The translations under genes and the position numbers were made by a program. Source: Prinia subflava (taxonomy: Eukaryota; Chordata; Aves; Passeriformes; Cisticolidae). Taken from it: a DNA stretch of 64,000 bases. The stretch's first letter is position 1; every line of letters starts with the position of its first letter. This document shows, piece after piece, positions 27,701-40,330 of the stretch. The notes under the pieces are model-generated. The model was not told where the DNA came from. It made no database searches and worked only from the letters and a program-made list of their open reading frames with translations. Location of the stretch: NCBI RefSeq assembly GCF_021018805.1, contig NC_086248.1:55123485-55187484 (forward strand), read 5' to 3'.

Positions 27701-30700
27701 ATAAAACTCTATGTATTTCAGAGCAAACCAAAATCTATAATTTGAAATACAGATGTGTAAACCCTAAAGCCCTAGATAGAGTCATCTGTATTTTTACTTC
27801 TTCTCTGTATCATGGTGCCTTTTATTGGCTTATATGACCAACTTGCACAATGATGTTGTGTTTATTCAGGTGCTTATGAGGAACAAAGACTGAAGTTTTA
27901 AAGATTTGGTTCTTTCTTCCTGTTTATCTGCATGTTCAGTTTTAAACTCTTCACTCACTTTCAGTCCTTTTCTTCACTTCTTCCTCTGTTTGGGACTTAA
28001 GTAGTACTGGGCCAGTGGTGGTAAGGCTTACCTAACAAAATTCTAAGGAAAAGAAAATTATTTTGGGAGCATATTGGTTTGTGCTAGTACATTTTAAAGG
28101 TGAAAATTATAAAGTAGAATGCAATAGCTGAGTACAAATTTTTTTGATTATTTGGATATATTTGAACTGTTTAGCATCCCTTTTGTTTAGAGGAGGGATC
28201 TTATCTAAATGAGTTGCACTGCTGAAACACATGGAATTAGTCAGCTGCATATACCTGATAAGTTTCTCTTCTCTAGCAGTAGCTGTTCTGACTGTTGAAT
28301 TTTTGTTTGAATACTTTTGCCTTCGTGGTTGATTTATATTGTGGAAGAATCTGTAAGGGTTTGTGCTTTGTTGCATATACATTTTTTCAAAGTAAATTTA
28401 CATTGCAAATTCAAGTGTAATGATCTGTCAGTGCAGTTTTATTAATAACTTTGTACTAGTAAGGCAATTACAGTAAGAAATCTACAGATACTCACACTCT
28501 CTTTTAAGGGCTGTTTTCCCAAACAAATTTTGGTCCACAGTGTTGGCCCACAGTCTCTTGCACTGTGAAATATGGCACGTACTGAATGTATGTTATCTAT
28601 TTAACAAGCCAGGCATCAACATCTCTTTGTCTTATTTTGATATTTGAGTTAGGCATCTCACCCAATGGGGATCCAAAAGCTCTGCTTATGATACATGGTT
28701 ACTCTAATCAGGTTTCACATTTTATTTTAACATACATATTTTTCTTGCAAAGTAAACTGGACATTGGGACTTTTTTCTTCTCTCAGCTTAGGGAGATTCA
28801 AACCCCCAAAGACTAGCAAAGCCTCAAGTGGCAGCTTAGCATGGAAGCTGAATGATGCACCAGCATTCTTCAAGGAGCTTCAGCAGAGCAGCAGAGAATT
28901 CAGACATTACAAAGCCGAAGAATGAGCCCCACCCCTGCCCCAAATCAGACTCTGTAATCCTGTGATTATTTCCTGGAGTGTTTAGTCTTACGGAGGTCAC
29001 AAACACAATGCTAAAATGCTCACTGAACTCTTAATCTTGTGGCTGATTTAGAAAAGGGAGTGTCCGGTTTCTGGATCCTAAGCCCAGGCTGTTCTAACTG
29101 AGCCAGTTCTGAAAATTACTATTTCTGCTACTGGACAACAGGAGAGTATATGGTGTTTATTCAATTTCTGGATGCAGATGCATCACTCCTGGCTAAATCA
29201 CTCTGTTTGGTACTTGTCTTTTTTTGGTATTCATTAGAAAGAAATTATCAACATATATATATTATATTTATGCCCCTGTGTGTATATTTGCATGTTTGCA
29301 TATAGTGTGTATGCATGCATGCTTACTGTAAGGTGATTCAAAACACTCCTTTTAAGCAGCTCTTTTTTTGCTGAAGTCCTTGTAATCAATTCAGCCACAG
29401 TGGTGGGTGATGTTCATTTGCATGGAGGAGGTTAAAAACAGCACAGCAGGAAAGCATTGAATACATGTGGGTTTGGACAGCCTTTGTCTATGGGACTTGT
29501 ATGGTACCTTGACATACATCCAAGCTGCTTCCTACCAGTTGCACAGTAGATGCCCCCGTGATAGGCTTTGGACTGACTGTAGTCCAGATGTTCATTTTCT
29601 CATATATTGTTAAAATATGTTTAATTGAAATGTTCCTTTCCTTTGGAAACAGTTCACAGAATCTCATACATGAATGTCCATTTAAAGGAGCATCTTATTT
29701 GACTGTTCCATGTTGTTATCTTTTGAATATGAGTTTATTTTTCAAGCTATGCTGGCTTTTGCATTCTTATGTAAAAGATTCATTAGCACTTAAAAATACA
29801 TGTTTAAGATCATAATTAAAATACATAGATAAATCCCATTTTATCAATTAGTGTAAAATAGCAATTTTAAAATCAGAACAGATACTGGAGATATTACCAG
29901 CAATTTTCCCTCTCTCCAAAAATACTTATCATTGCTAAGGATGGAAACAAATGCGTCTTTCCCTTCTCAAGGAGTTGTACAGTACATAGAAATTTTATGG
30001 AAATTAACAGAATGAGAACAAATAAAAGAAACTATTTTACTTCATCTAATGCCTGCTTACAGGAGTAAATTTTGTAAAGAAATACTTTTCAATACATTGA
30101 GGTAAAGAGAAAGAATTTGTTATTTCACTTAGTTGATATTGTATCTTCTTGTTCACAGAGCAAATGCAGAATCACATTCCCTTTTTATGACCTTTATAAA
30201 TACCACTGTGTCCTTGGAGTATAGAAATATGTGGGAATGCCCTCCCAGTTAATTACATTTTACTCAGTAAATATAAGCATCTCAGTCTCCCAATTCTTAA
30301 ATTCCTTTTTAATAATGAAAATATTTTTCTCAAAATCGCACAGTTGTTGTACAAATAGGTAATAGGTGTTCATCTATGAAAGTAAAATTCCAGAACATGC
30401 TTTCTTCATATTTATAAATCTTAAATACTGAGATTGGCAGGCAATAAATGTATTTCTGGGTGAAGATACAAGAAAGTCTTCTAGGTGTAGTCCTAAATGT
30501 TTTTTTTCTTAGAACCTTCCAGTAAATTTCTCCTAGCTATTAGATCACTTTTGACTCCATAGTTTTCTAGGACTTTGAGATTATGCACTTTCAGTGTTCT
30601 AAATTTTATATTACGTAGATATCACTTCTATATCTTTTTATAGAGATGTGATAGAAAATCACAATGCATAATCTTTGCTTCGCTTGTTCTTACTTTACGT

Positions 30701-32684
30701 TTTACTTCTTCCAAGTATGCATAACATTCAGATTAATTGTTGTCAGTAATCTCGTGACTGACAAAGAAGTTAATCAATTTATTTTAAAATGCATATATTT
30801 TAATTTTAAATCTGTAAGCATATTCTGGTAATGTCTGAGTCTCTTGGGTAAGTCCTGTAGTTACATCTACATTATTTTAGTGAACTCCAATACTTTATCT
30901 CATCTGTAACTGGAGGCCAGTGAAAAACTGGCAGAAGTATTTGTTTGAATCAGAATTAGGAGGCTGTTGATCTGTAGCAGAAGAATGGCTGGGTTCTAGA
31001 TGAAGTGTCTGTTAACTTTAGGGCAGGACTTGATTTTTTTGTTACTTAGAGGGTTTAGAGAAGAATGTATGAAAGGAATAACAAGAATCTGTGTATGACT
31101 AACCAAAATGAGTTTAGTTCACAGTCATCTGAGAAAGCAAAAGCTGGCTGGCATTCCCAGTTCTTCCTTTTCTTTCCATTTAGAATGAGTTTTCTGCTTT
31201 GGTCTCAAGAAAATCTTGGAGCAGAATAGCATAAGAAATGAGTCAGTGTTACTGCCTGTCCTGATCCTTTAGCAGAGTCTATCTGGCACTTCTCTTTGTG
31301 ATGATAAATCTGGTAGATTCACACACAGGCAGTCATGGCAGTGCAATGCCTTTTAGTTAAAATTACACCAGCAGTTTCCCAGCTTTCAATTCTTGGGTTT
31401 GTTTGTGATGTGTTGGTAGACCATATGCTAAGGGGTCAACTGGAAGTGATAAATGCATATTATTCACCACACTTACTGTAAAGATGTATTAATAATGAAT
31501 GCAATTTTGTGCCTGTTTTTGAGGTGAACATTTTGAATTCCATGCTCTTTTCCCCTTTCTTTTCATAGTGTAAATTAAAACAGTGATAAGAAAAATGCAA
31601 AAGGAAAGAAACAGCTTTTGAAAATTACAGTCAGTAAATGATTGCTGGACTAAATGTTCACAATATTCAAGAATATGTGAGCTAGATCCTGAAATATTTT
31701 GCAATATCCCATTTCTGTCTTTTTAGGAAGGAGAGCAAAGGTTTCCTGAAATAAGCTTTATTTTAACTGGTATACTCAGAAGAGAGTGTAACAGTTTAGT
31801 GCATTTGTTGTCTGCGAAAGATTGTTCTTTGTTTATCAGTTTTAGCTGAACATAGATCTGAGCTTCACCTGGCATGTTCTGCTTGAAGTCATGTTGTACA
31901 TGTCAGATGAAAGGCATGGTGCTGCACGTTAATCAGATAAAACAATTCAAACAAGAGGGTGGTGTGAAAGCTCCATACTTGGTTCCTATGTGAAACTCAA
32001 GGTAACGAGCCCTTTGCTGAGGAGAATGTGTTTAGATAGCCCAAAAAGATGATATTCCTGAGGAATCTCACAGATGTGTGCGAGTGTGGGATGGGAATAT
32101 TTTGTGTGCTGCCAGTGGCCAAAACCCGGGCACTGTGGGAGAATTAACTGCTTGGCAGATTAAGCTGCTTTCTCATCTCATTGGCATGGAGGAAACTAGA
32201 ATTCTCTAGGCACTGACGTAGGCCTGACTTCTTGCTGATTTTGTGTGTATATGCCAGTCAAATTCTTAAAATTGAGGATTGATCAGGGCTGAGCATGGTC
32301 CCCGGTTAGAGCATCCTTCCTCCTCCCTGCTCCATTTACAGACCTGATCTCTTTGAAAGACTGTTGGCTGTGGAAGGAAAGGCTGTATTTAAGGATTTTT
32401 TTCAAATCTAGAATTTCATTTTCTGAAAGGTTTTGAGATTAAATGTGTGATTTCAAAGAAAATTATTAATCCTTTTCTTTCAGAATAATTATGTTCTTTA
32501 TAATCTGACCAAAAAGATTGGTTGTGTTCTACATACAGTTTACTAAAGCAAATGGCAGCATACGAACAGGTTTCAGTGAACCATATTAAACTGTAATCTA
32601 GCTGATGAAATCAAAACCTTATTAATTGTGGTTTTTAAATGCAAGTTGGACATGTATTCCTTTAGTGACTTTATGCTACTTTCC

Positions 32685-32705
32685 TCCCCCCCTTCCCCCC
32701 CCCCC
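32685..32705. repeat. Poly-C run
   Basis: CCCCCCC TT CCCCCCCCCCCC. It is a simple mononucleotide tract that is likely variable in length and prone to assembly error. Confidence 0.85.
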
Positions 32706-35700
32706 ATCAAGCATAGAAAGCCTTTGATACAACCTTAAAAACATAGCTGTATGGCACAATAACCATTATTGGTCCCTGCATTTCTGTTCTTTAATGCTAG
32801 GTACTTAATTGCACAGTACCAAATACCTCATTTTCACTGACATTCAGGAAAAATATGGTAAAAGGATGAAGAATTACATAAAATACAGGGCATTTGTTCC
32901 GACTAGAAAGTCAGAAAAAAATAACCTGTTACTACTGATTTCCAGAATTTCAAAGAGCATAGGGCATCAGTCTATTCAACATTTAATTTTTCTTCAGACT
33001 GCAGAAATACATATTGTAAGAGCCTTCTGCTGTTGTACCATCAAGTACTTCTAAAATAAATGAAAACTATTACAGAAAGGACCACCTTAAATAGCAGTTC
33101 TGTCTTGACTTGCATTATGGCCAGCAGTTTTAACAAGCAGGGGAAAAGGAACTTGGTAATTTCTCAGAAAATTAACAAATGGGCACTGGAGTGCCAGATA
33201 TAGGAGATCAGGGGAAAGCTGCAATACTGAGGAGTGTTGCAACAGAAGTGAGAAGGAGACTGCAATAAGGTCCTCCTTGTGAAACCTTCTGCCAGCTAAA
33301 TTTTGAGCACATTCAGTGAATTATTTGTGTATTTAAGTGCTCCAAATGTGAGAATAATTTTAGTTAGGAATGGTGAAGAGCAATACATCAGCAATAAAAT
33401 ACTCACTAGGGTCAGTGGCAGTAGCAGGCAGATTGGATACACAAAGCTGTGGTACAGTGTCAGTGCATATCAGTGATTTTCTTGACAGTCTTTGATGGAA
33501 AGAATATTAGTAGTCACAATAATTGTAATTCCTTTTTTCCTTTTTAAAAAGGTCTATTGAATTTGCTTGCTCTTAGTGGAAAACTCATTTCAGTTTTTTT
33601 TTAACAAGAATTGTTCTTCTAGCCTATGCACAACACTCAGTATTTCAGAAAGAAAATTTTAACATAATGTGATCAAAAATATATGCTCATTGCAAAAAAA
33701 ATCTCACTGTGCTGTGTGCATAATGCATTTTATTTTAAATGTAAAAATTTGTCATGTTCAAATGAGAACAAGGGGAGGATGTCCAAGGACAGATCTCTAA
33801 ATTCTTTGTCTGAGTAGCAGGGTTTTCCAGTTCTTTATAATAATTTAGAAACACTATATATAACCAGGAAAATAAAATATAAAACAACATTTGAGGAAAA
33901 AAAGGCAAAGCGTTGTGATAATTTGTTGGAAATTAATATTTAGCAATGTAGATGTCAGAATGTAGTCATTAGACCCTTGCCACTGCCACATCTTACTCTT
34001 GTTTAATTTTTATACACATAGGAAAAACACCCATCGTTATTTTGCTATAGTAAATAATTTGAAAGTGAGAGGAATCTTTTATATTCTCCTTAAAACTTCT
34101 TTGGTGCCCTCACAGTCAGGTTAACTCTCAGTAAACCATCATTGGACAATAATAGCTGTCTGTAGCTACTGACTGTTCTACGAAATAGAGAGATTATGAG
34201 AGACCGCATACTAGGAACAGAACAGTTTTCAAGCCTTATTATCTCAGCTGTTCAGTTTGCCTTATTTCAGAAAGAAAAAGTATACAAGTATCAAAAATTT
34301 TCCCTTGACTTTTATTGTAGTTTTTTGCACACATGGCATCTAACAATTTGTATTAAGAGAGTCAGGAATTTAAAGGGTGTTTCCCTCACAATAACGAATG
34401 TATCCTTCAGTTTCCGCTCCCATGTTTTTATATATTTTTTATCTTTCTTTTCCACAGAAACAGCAGGAACTACCTGAATATTGAATGAAATTAATGCTTA
34501 GGAGGTTTCAGAGGCTTAGGCTTGTAAACTGAGCTTTGGGAAGACCCTGAAGTGGGAGGTGTACCTTGCCCTGGTTTTTCACAGTGTCATTGTCATGGGA
34601 CTTATCTACAAGTCTCGTACGTCAAAGGGGACACATTCTTGTAGTGGCAAGCCAGTATGAAAGTCTCCCTCATACACATCCTCTCAGTGAGGCCAAGTCA
34701 CTCCAGGAATAAAGAGGATACCTTGGAATGTATACACTGTAGGTGGTCACATGCACTCTGCAAAGAAGGGTGCCATGCTATGTTTGTGGTTTGCACCCAG
34801 AAGTGCTGTATGGCTTATTCTAAACGTGGCTCTGAATGCATTCCTGAGGCTAACAACTTGTACAGTTTGCAGATTTGGTCTTGAGCCTTGCCCTCAGGTT
34901 GCACTTAAAATAGAAGGCAGGCTGATTGGTGGCTGGCATCCCAACCTTTCCTGAAAGGTACAGTATGTTCCTGAAATGGAACTCACAGGAGTAGTGATTT
35001 GCAGTGAGTAGGAGCAAGATTCTCTCTCTAGAAGGCAGTGTTGTAAAACACATATTAGTGGTGAGAGTTCCCTGGAGGATTTTAATGTAGTTTCTAAAAA
35101 GCATAGCTGAAATATGCATTCCTGTTTTATAATACAAATGCCAACTCATCTTTTTTTTTTTTTTTTAATAATGCATGTTTCCAGGAATATTCTTAAGCTA
35201 TTGAAAGAAACTAGAATACATTAAGTTTAATTTAGGTTCATCATTTAAGCTTTTTATCCAGAAAAATTGAATTGGAAGTGTTTTCAGAAAGACACAATTG
35301 AAAAATTGTTAGGATTATACAATGCATTACAAACCAAGTATCAGAAGGAAGTGGGAGCAGAGTCTGCACTGTCAAACACAGTGTGAAAATGTTAGCATAT
35401 TGGCAAGTCCAACATATCATTTATTTATCCCTTTTTTATCTTGTAAATGGACATTGTAATTCTGATTTGGTAGGTGCTCCCAAAACAAAACTCACAGTGA
35501 TTTACTGTCTTCTGCACTCTGTGTGTATATGTGTGTTTTTATACATAGGCTTGGGAACAGCTTAGGTTCTGAGAGCAGAAATACTTTTAAATTGAAATGC
35601 AGATCAGCTTTTCCTCCTCACCCACTTTTTACATAATTTGCACCACAAGCATCATCTAAAAAAAGCTAGGTTCCTTCTGATCAGCTGAACATTCAGGAGC

Positions 35701-37974
35701 ATTAAGAAGGCTGAAATTGCCTCTTCTTAAAATGAATACCTTTTAGTTTCTCTTAGTCTTTATCTGCTGTGAGGAGACTTTCCAAGATTCAAAACCATGA
35801 TTTCTACTTGGGGAGGCCAGTAGTTCTGTTTGCTGGTTTTGTTTCAACCACTTTGTTTTGGCTAATCTGCACAACCATTCTGGATAAAGGATGGTACCTT
35901 GCCACTCCTTGCCTGGAAAAAAATTTCCCCTCCGTTTCAATCCCAAGATATCCTTCAGTTTCTCTGCCTCCCAACAAAATATATATCGGTATCTTTTGGG
36001 ACCTATTCATTTTTAATAATGCTTTGGCTGTTTGTGTGGCCTCATGTGGCTAGAGTTACTATAATTCTATATCCAGGCACATGTGCCTGAAACAGCTGAA
36101 AGCTTTGCTGCTCTGCTGTAACTTCTGTCAAAAATGTATTTGTATATCTCACCAAAATTTCAAGAGACATCCAAACAAAATAAATGGCAGGCCTTGAGCT
36201 AGCAAAGCACCAAAACTGTGATCAGACCCACTTTTGTTACTGAATATCATGTTTAAAATATTTTAAATGGACCCTATCCAGCTCTGGAGGTTTCAATGGA
36301 CTTGATGGTCCCCTACCTTCATCTTGGAAGTTAGAATGCAAGTAGAATGATGGGGCCAGTGTTAAAAGACCAAGGCCCTCCTTGAATCCTCTGTTTCTTC
36401 CTTGTACCCACATTTGTGCTTATGTATTTTGTTAGTTTTGGCTAAAAGTGGGCTTATAGATGCATGACAGAGGTCTATCACTAATTGTGACTATTCCAGA
36501 ATTGCTTCATAGGTTATTGTCATCCTGACATCTGTGGATTGCCAGGACTGCTTAGAAAATGATAGTAAGAACTGTGGTTATTGCATGTTTTAACATAAGG
36601 ATTCTTGAGTTTAAGTACAAGAGGACTTCGTGCTTCTTAATACTGCTTGGTTGAACATACTTGTGGAAAGATGAGAGCACCAGGAACTCTGTATTCTTTT
36701 ATGTGCTACACAGATGTGATCTCTGTATAAAACTGAAAAGTTTGTTTGCGTTTTTGATTGTTTGGGTTTTTTCTCTTTTTAAAGTTTCTTTTTGTTGAGA
36801 ATATTTGGGGGGGTTGCCTAAAATGTTGTCTGTCTTCTTGATTTGATCCTGAACAGAACAGAAGATTCTTCTCACTCTTAGAAATACTTTCTTGATGCTT
36901 AGATGACTGTCTTCACTTATGCCCTGTAGTATTCATGTTTAATTCATTTATGTTGTAGAATATGGGTCATGTTCTTTTCTTTTTGCTCTGGGTTAGGCTG
37001 ACAGCATCTCCTTAAGGGAGGCAACTACACAGCTGAAAGAAATTTCATTGAATATAGAACTTAAAAGTTGTTATAGTTATTTTAAAAACTTGTATACTGT
37101 CCTGATTTTTTATATCTGCTACTGGAAGATAATTCTTTAAACAGTAGATGATCTAATTATTGTTAATAACAGAGTAGTAATGGAAAAGAATAAAAATTAT
37201 CACCTACCAACCTTATGCATTTAAGTTTTGAATATTATGTAGCTTAAAGACAATTCTAATTTTATGAGAAACCATGCTTTACAAATATGTTAAATATATT
37301 ACACTTGTTCTTCTGAGATGACTTTTCTTTGTAAATAATATGAAATATTCATAGGATTTTCCAGTCTGAGATTCTTACTTTTGGGAAAACAAACATATCA
37401 TTTCTTGAATCAAATAGTTTGAATGTGAAGTAATAGACATTTTTGTGAAGAACTTCTGCCACTGGTTAAATTAATGGCTTTATGGAAAGCCATGTCATAT
37501 GAACTAGAACATCTAAAATGTGCAGATTATTAGTAGCAGAATTCATACCTTCACCAGTGTGGTAACTGGATTCTTTGCTCATATGTAAGTATTAGTCTTT
37601 ATAATATAAACAAGACTAATAAGAAAGTCATCTGAGCCTTTTGTTTTATTTCATCAATGTGATGAGGAGAAATCTGCATGCTTTAACAGTCTTCATATTA
37701 ATATCAAATGTTAAGAACTACTGCTGTCACAGGCTGTGACAATGGTGCTCAAGTGTCAGTGACTGCAGATATCATCAGAGGAGGTGCAAGATAGGTCTTT
37801 TAATGGAAAGTAATTGTGCATTTGGTTTCTTCTGATTTATTTTTACTTTCTGAATATAGAAAAAACTACTTTCAAAACAAATTGACTGCAGTCATTAAAG
37901 GCTGTTTTTCAAGTGCACATGGATGACCTCTTAATGAAACACCATGGTTTTCCTGGATCTCCTGGACAGGAAAT

Positions 37975-38525
37975 TGTCTTGTGGTTTAATCCCAGCCAGC
38001 AACTAAGTACCACACAGCTTCTCACTCACTCCCTGTCTACCCCCACCTATGGTGGGGAGAAGAAGCAGAAAAAAAGTAAAAGCTGTGGGTTGAGATAGGA
38101 ATAGTTTAATAATGGAAATAAAGTTGTTGATAATAATAATGATATTGCTGATGATGTTAATAATCATCATCATCATCACCATAATAATAATAATACAAAA
38201 GGAGAATAATAAAACCCACAAATGGGTTATCAGCCTGTCCCCAAGCAGCTATTGGTGCCTCCCAGCCAACTCCTCCTGTTTCATATACAGGGCACAACAT
38301 TTTACAGTCTGCAATATCCCTTTGGCCACTTCAGGTCAGCTGTCCTGGCTGCACACCCTGATAGTTTCTTGTGTACCTTGCTCGCTGGTAGAGCATAGGA
38401 AACTGAAAAGTCCTTGACTTAGAGTGAACACTGCTCAGCAAGAACTAAGACATCAGTGTGTTATCAACATGGTTCTCATCCTAAATCCAAAACACAGCAC
38501 TCTACCAGCTACTGAGAAGAAAATG
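37975..38525 (-). mobile_element. Diverged solo LTR, same avian ERV group as at 2201-2775, with internal triplet repeats
   Basis: On the + strand it starts with GTGGTTTAATCCCAGCCAGC and continues with CACTCACTCCCTGTC, GGTTGAGATAGGAATAGTTTAATA, GGTCAGCTGTCC, CACTGCTCAGCA and AGCTACTGAGAAGAAAA. These are the blocks of the LTR at 2201, in the same (minus) orientation. About 90 bp in the middle is replaced by AT-rich triplets (ATA, ATC, AAT), centred on 38125-38205. The final CCAGCCAAAACCAGCACA end is not evident, so it is diverged or truncated there and the right boundary is approximate. Open frames at 38003-38221 and 38112-38417 come from the LTR and its triplets. Confidence 0.8.
38125..38205. 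repeat. Imperfect ATA/ATC triplet repeat inside the LTR
   Basis: Runs of AATAATAAT, CATCATCATCATCA and CATAATAATAATAATA interrupt the LTR body. They probably expanded after insertion. Confidence 0.75.
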
Positions 38526-38980
38526 GAACTTCTTTTCCAGGACAGTGTGCAGACTTTCTAATCTGTAATCCCACAATTTCTATGTACACTTGCATTTCTT
38601 CATTATTCGCCAAATGGTAGAAGATCTGTGGGATCATGTTTTACTTATGTGTATATATGTGTGTTATCCACCCATTGCCATATTAACTTTAGAAATTGTT
38701 GGCAAATTTCTGGTAAACTAATCAGATGTAGAAATCTTGAAATATTAAATAGCTACACATTGGCAGAAATACACATCCAGATAGAAGAGAGATACGTTTT
38801 ATTAATTCGCACAATGAAGCAAAAATTGCAGTATGTGCTTGAGTTTTAAGAGCCACAGGACGTCAGGGAGTCTTGCCATTATGAATGGCTGACCATGTGT
38901 CAGTCTTCAATATAAGTTCATTGGAGACCAGAGAGCATCTTCTTAGCCATGTGTCATGTACATTCCTTGTTGTTTAACAG

Positions 38981-39145
38981 AACAACTTGTGCTGACAGCT
39001 AATTGCAGCAAAAGCTGGGATATTCACAGACTTACCCTGGGAAGATACTTTGATAGCCAAGAGCATGTGAGCACCCCAATAGTGTTTGATTCCTTTAAAT
39101 TAAAGGAAAACAAAATAAGTAGAAAGCTGGGTGGGTTTGGTTCTG
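38981..39145 (+). CDS. Candidate internal exon of an unidentified gene (exon A)
   Basis: The open segment contains ANCSKSWDIHRLTLGRYF, a QEHVSTPIVFDSFKLKE block and ISRKLGGFGSG. It has a strong acceptor (TTCCTTGTTGTTTAACAG before 38981) and a strong donor (TCTG|GTGAGT after 39145). A second possible donor, CTGG|GTGGGT, lies at 39130/39131. It enters and leaves after codon base 1, so it can be included or skipped in frame. The composition is that of a real soluble protein, not low complexity. I do not recognise the family. The phase would also fit directly after the AKAP7 exon ending at 17959, so an AKAP7 cassette exon is possible, as is an exon of another gene sharing the interval. Confidence 0.5.
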
Positions 39146-39779
39146 GTGAGTGGAAGAATACAAAATGTATGTATTTTCATTTGTTTTTATTGGCATACTT
39201 TGGAGGAATAGACTCAGTTTGCCAAAGCCATACCGGCTTTGCTCATTTACTGCCTTTTCTCACTGTATACCAAACTTTCACTCTTAGGTGTTTTATAATT
39301 TATTTACTTTCAAGTCAGTAATAACTGTATTGAATAAAATGTTAGGACTAATACTAATCCTTGTTGGACTTTGATTCATTTTTATCTGTAGTCACTAACT
39401 GATGTTGCATCTCGTTAGTATTTTATTACCTTAGACAATCCTAAATTTAGTACATCCACCAGGTGACCTCCATCACCCACACTTGTACACACCGTGTTGA
39501 GAAAATGGACTAGTGGCCTGGAGTGAAGGTGGCCGGCTCTATTCCTTCTGAAGTCGGTGGCAAATCCCCACCACACCCAGAGCGATGAACCCAGTTTGTT
39601 TCTCAGCATCTCAGGCTACGGCTGCTGTGCCACTCCTGCAGCTGCTTGAGCAGCTTCCTTCTTTAGTCTTGTAACTTCATTTTTCCCTATGGGGGAAAGA
39701 AAGAGAGCCCATATATTAACTGTAAATATTAATATGTATACACAGTATGTCCATAGCTATATTTCCTCCCGTTTGTGAG

Positions 39780-40330
39780 CACACGGCTGTGGAGTGGAGG
39801 GGAGCAGTGGTGGCGGGGGCACTCAGCCCCGCTGCCGGGGCCGTATTTAGGGCGGTCAGAGGGGTGCCTGTATTTTCTAGCGCCCATCCCTCCCGTAACG
39901 TCAGGACGGGAAAGGGAAGCTCTGTCTTAAAGCCAATTGTATGTCAGGCAGACAGGCGCAGGGTGCCAGTGATGCCCGATCCTGCGGGCTGGGCTGGCGC
40001 TGGGGTTTGCATTGGGGCTGGGGCTGGGGCTGGGCGGGGGCTGGCGGTGCCGTGCCGGGGGCGGGGCGGGGCCGCCGCTCGTCCCCGTCTCCCGCTCGCT
40101 TCCCGGGCGGAATAGGCAGTTCTTGCACGGACCGCCGCCCGACTTGCAGGTTTTGCTCAAGGTGCAAGCAGAGAGGACGAGGGGGAGGCTGAGGCGGCCG
40201 GTGCCATGGGCCAGCTCTGCTGCTTTCCCTTCTCCAGAGGGGAGGAGAAGATCAGTAAGTGCGCGGCGGTGCGCGGCGCTGGCTGCCGCCGCCGCGGGGA
40301 GGGAGCTGCGGGAGCATTCCTGCGGGGTTT
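39780..40330 (+). promoter_or_regulatory. AKAP7: CpG-rich alternative promoter of AKAP7 (short isoform)
   Basis: A block rich in CpG surrounds the short-form start codon at 40206 and continues into the following intron. It holds GC boxes (GGGGCGGGGCGGGG near 40057-40072) and a run of GGGGCTGG units at about 40013-40045. Both could form G-quadruplexes. There is no clear TATA box at a suitable spacing, which fits a dispersed CpG-type promoter. The transcription start is not determined, but the 5' UTR would include some of the sequence up to 40205. Open frames on both strands here (39747-40483) are GC by-products apart from the short true exon. Confidence 0.8.
40206..40254 (+). CDS. AKAP7: AKAP7 alternative first coding exon (AKAP18 alpha/beta type)
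   Basis: It encodes MGQLCCFPFSRGEEKI plus the first base of the next codon. Human AKAP7 alpha starts MGQLCCFPFSRDEGKIS. Gly2 is the N-myristoylation site, and Cys5 and Cys6 are the palmitoylation sites that anchor this form to the plasma membrane near L-type calcium channels. The start has a good Kozak context (GTGCCATGG). The donor is ATCA|GTAAGT after 40254. The exon is 49 nt, ends after codon base 1 and so shares its phase with the exon ending at 17959. Both can join the same downstream exon. That exon, with the PKA-binding helix, was not found before 64000. Confidence 0.96.

Larger units (their letters stand above)
20731..37974 (+). other. Large AKAP7 intron, no gene recognised
   Basis: About 17 kb of AT-rich intron. 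I checked the open frames (21463-21648, 26904-27203, 29558-29815, 32809-33054, 34196-34477, 35769-36090 and others). None has a recognisable domain or a convincing acceptor and donor pair. Small tandem duplications occur at about 24119-24165 and 24719-24785, a C-rich run at 32685-32705 and a T run at 35151-35166. Short TA/TG runs lie near 29255-29320. No CR1 or LTR was recognised here. Confidence 0.55.

Noticed and set aside
39415..39609. Minus-strand open frame that looked like a processed pseudogene fragment
   Set aside because: I could not match it to any known protein, and it has a stop codon just upstream.
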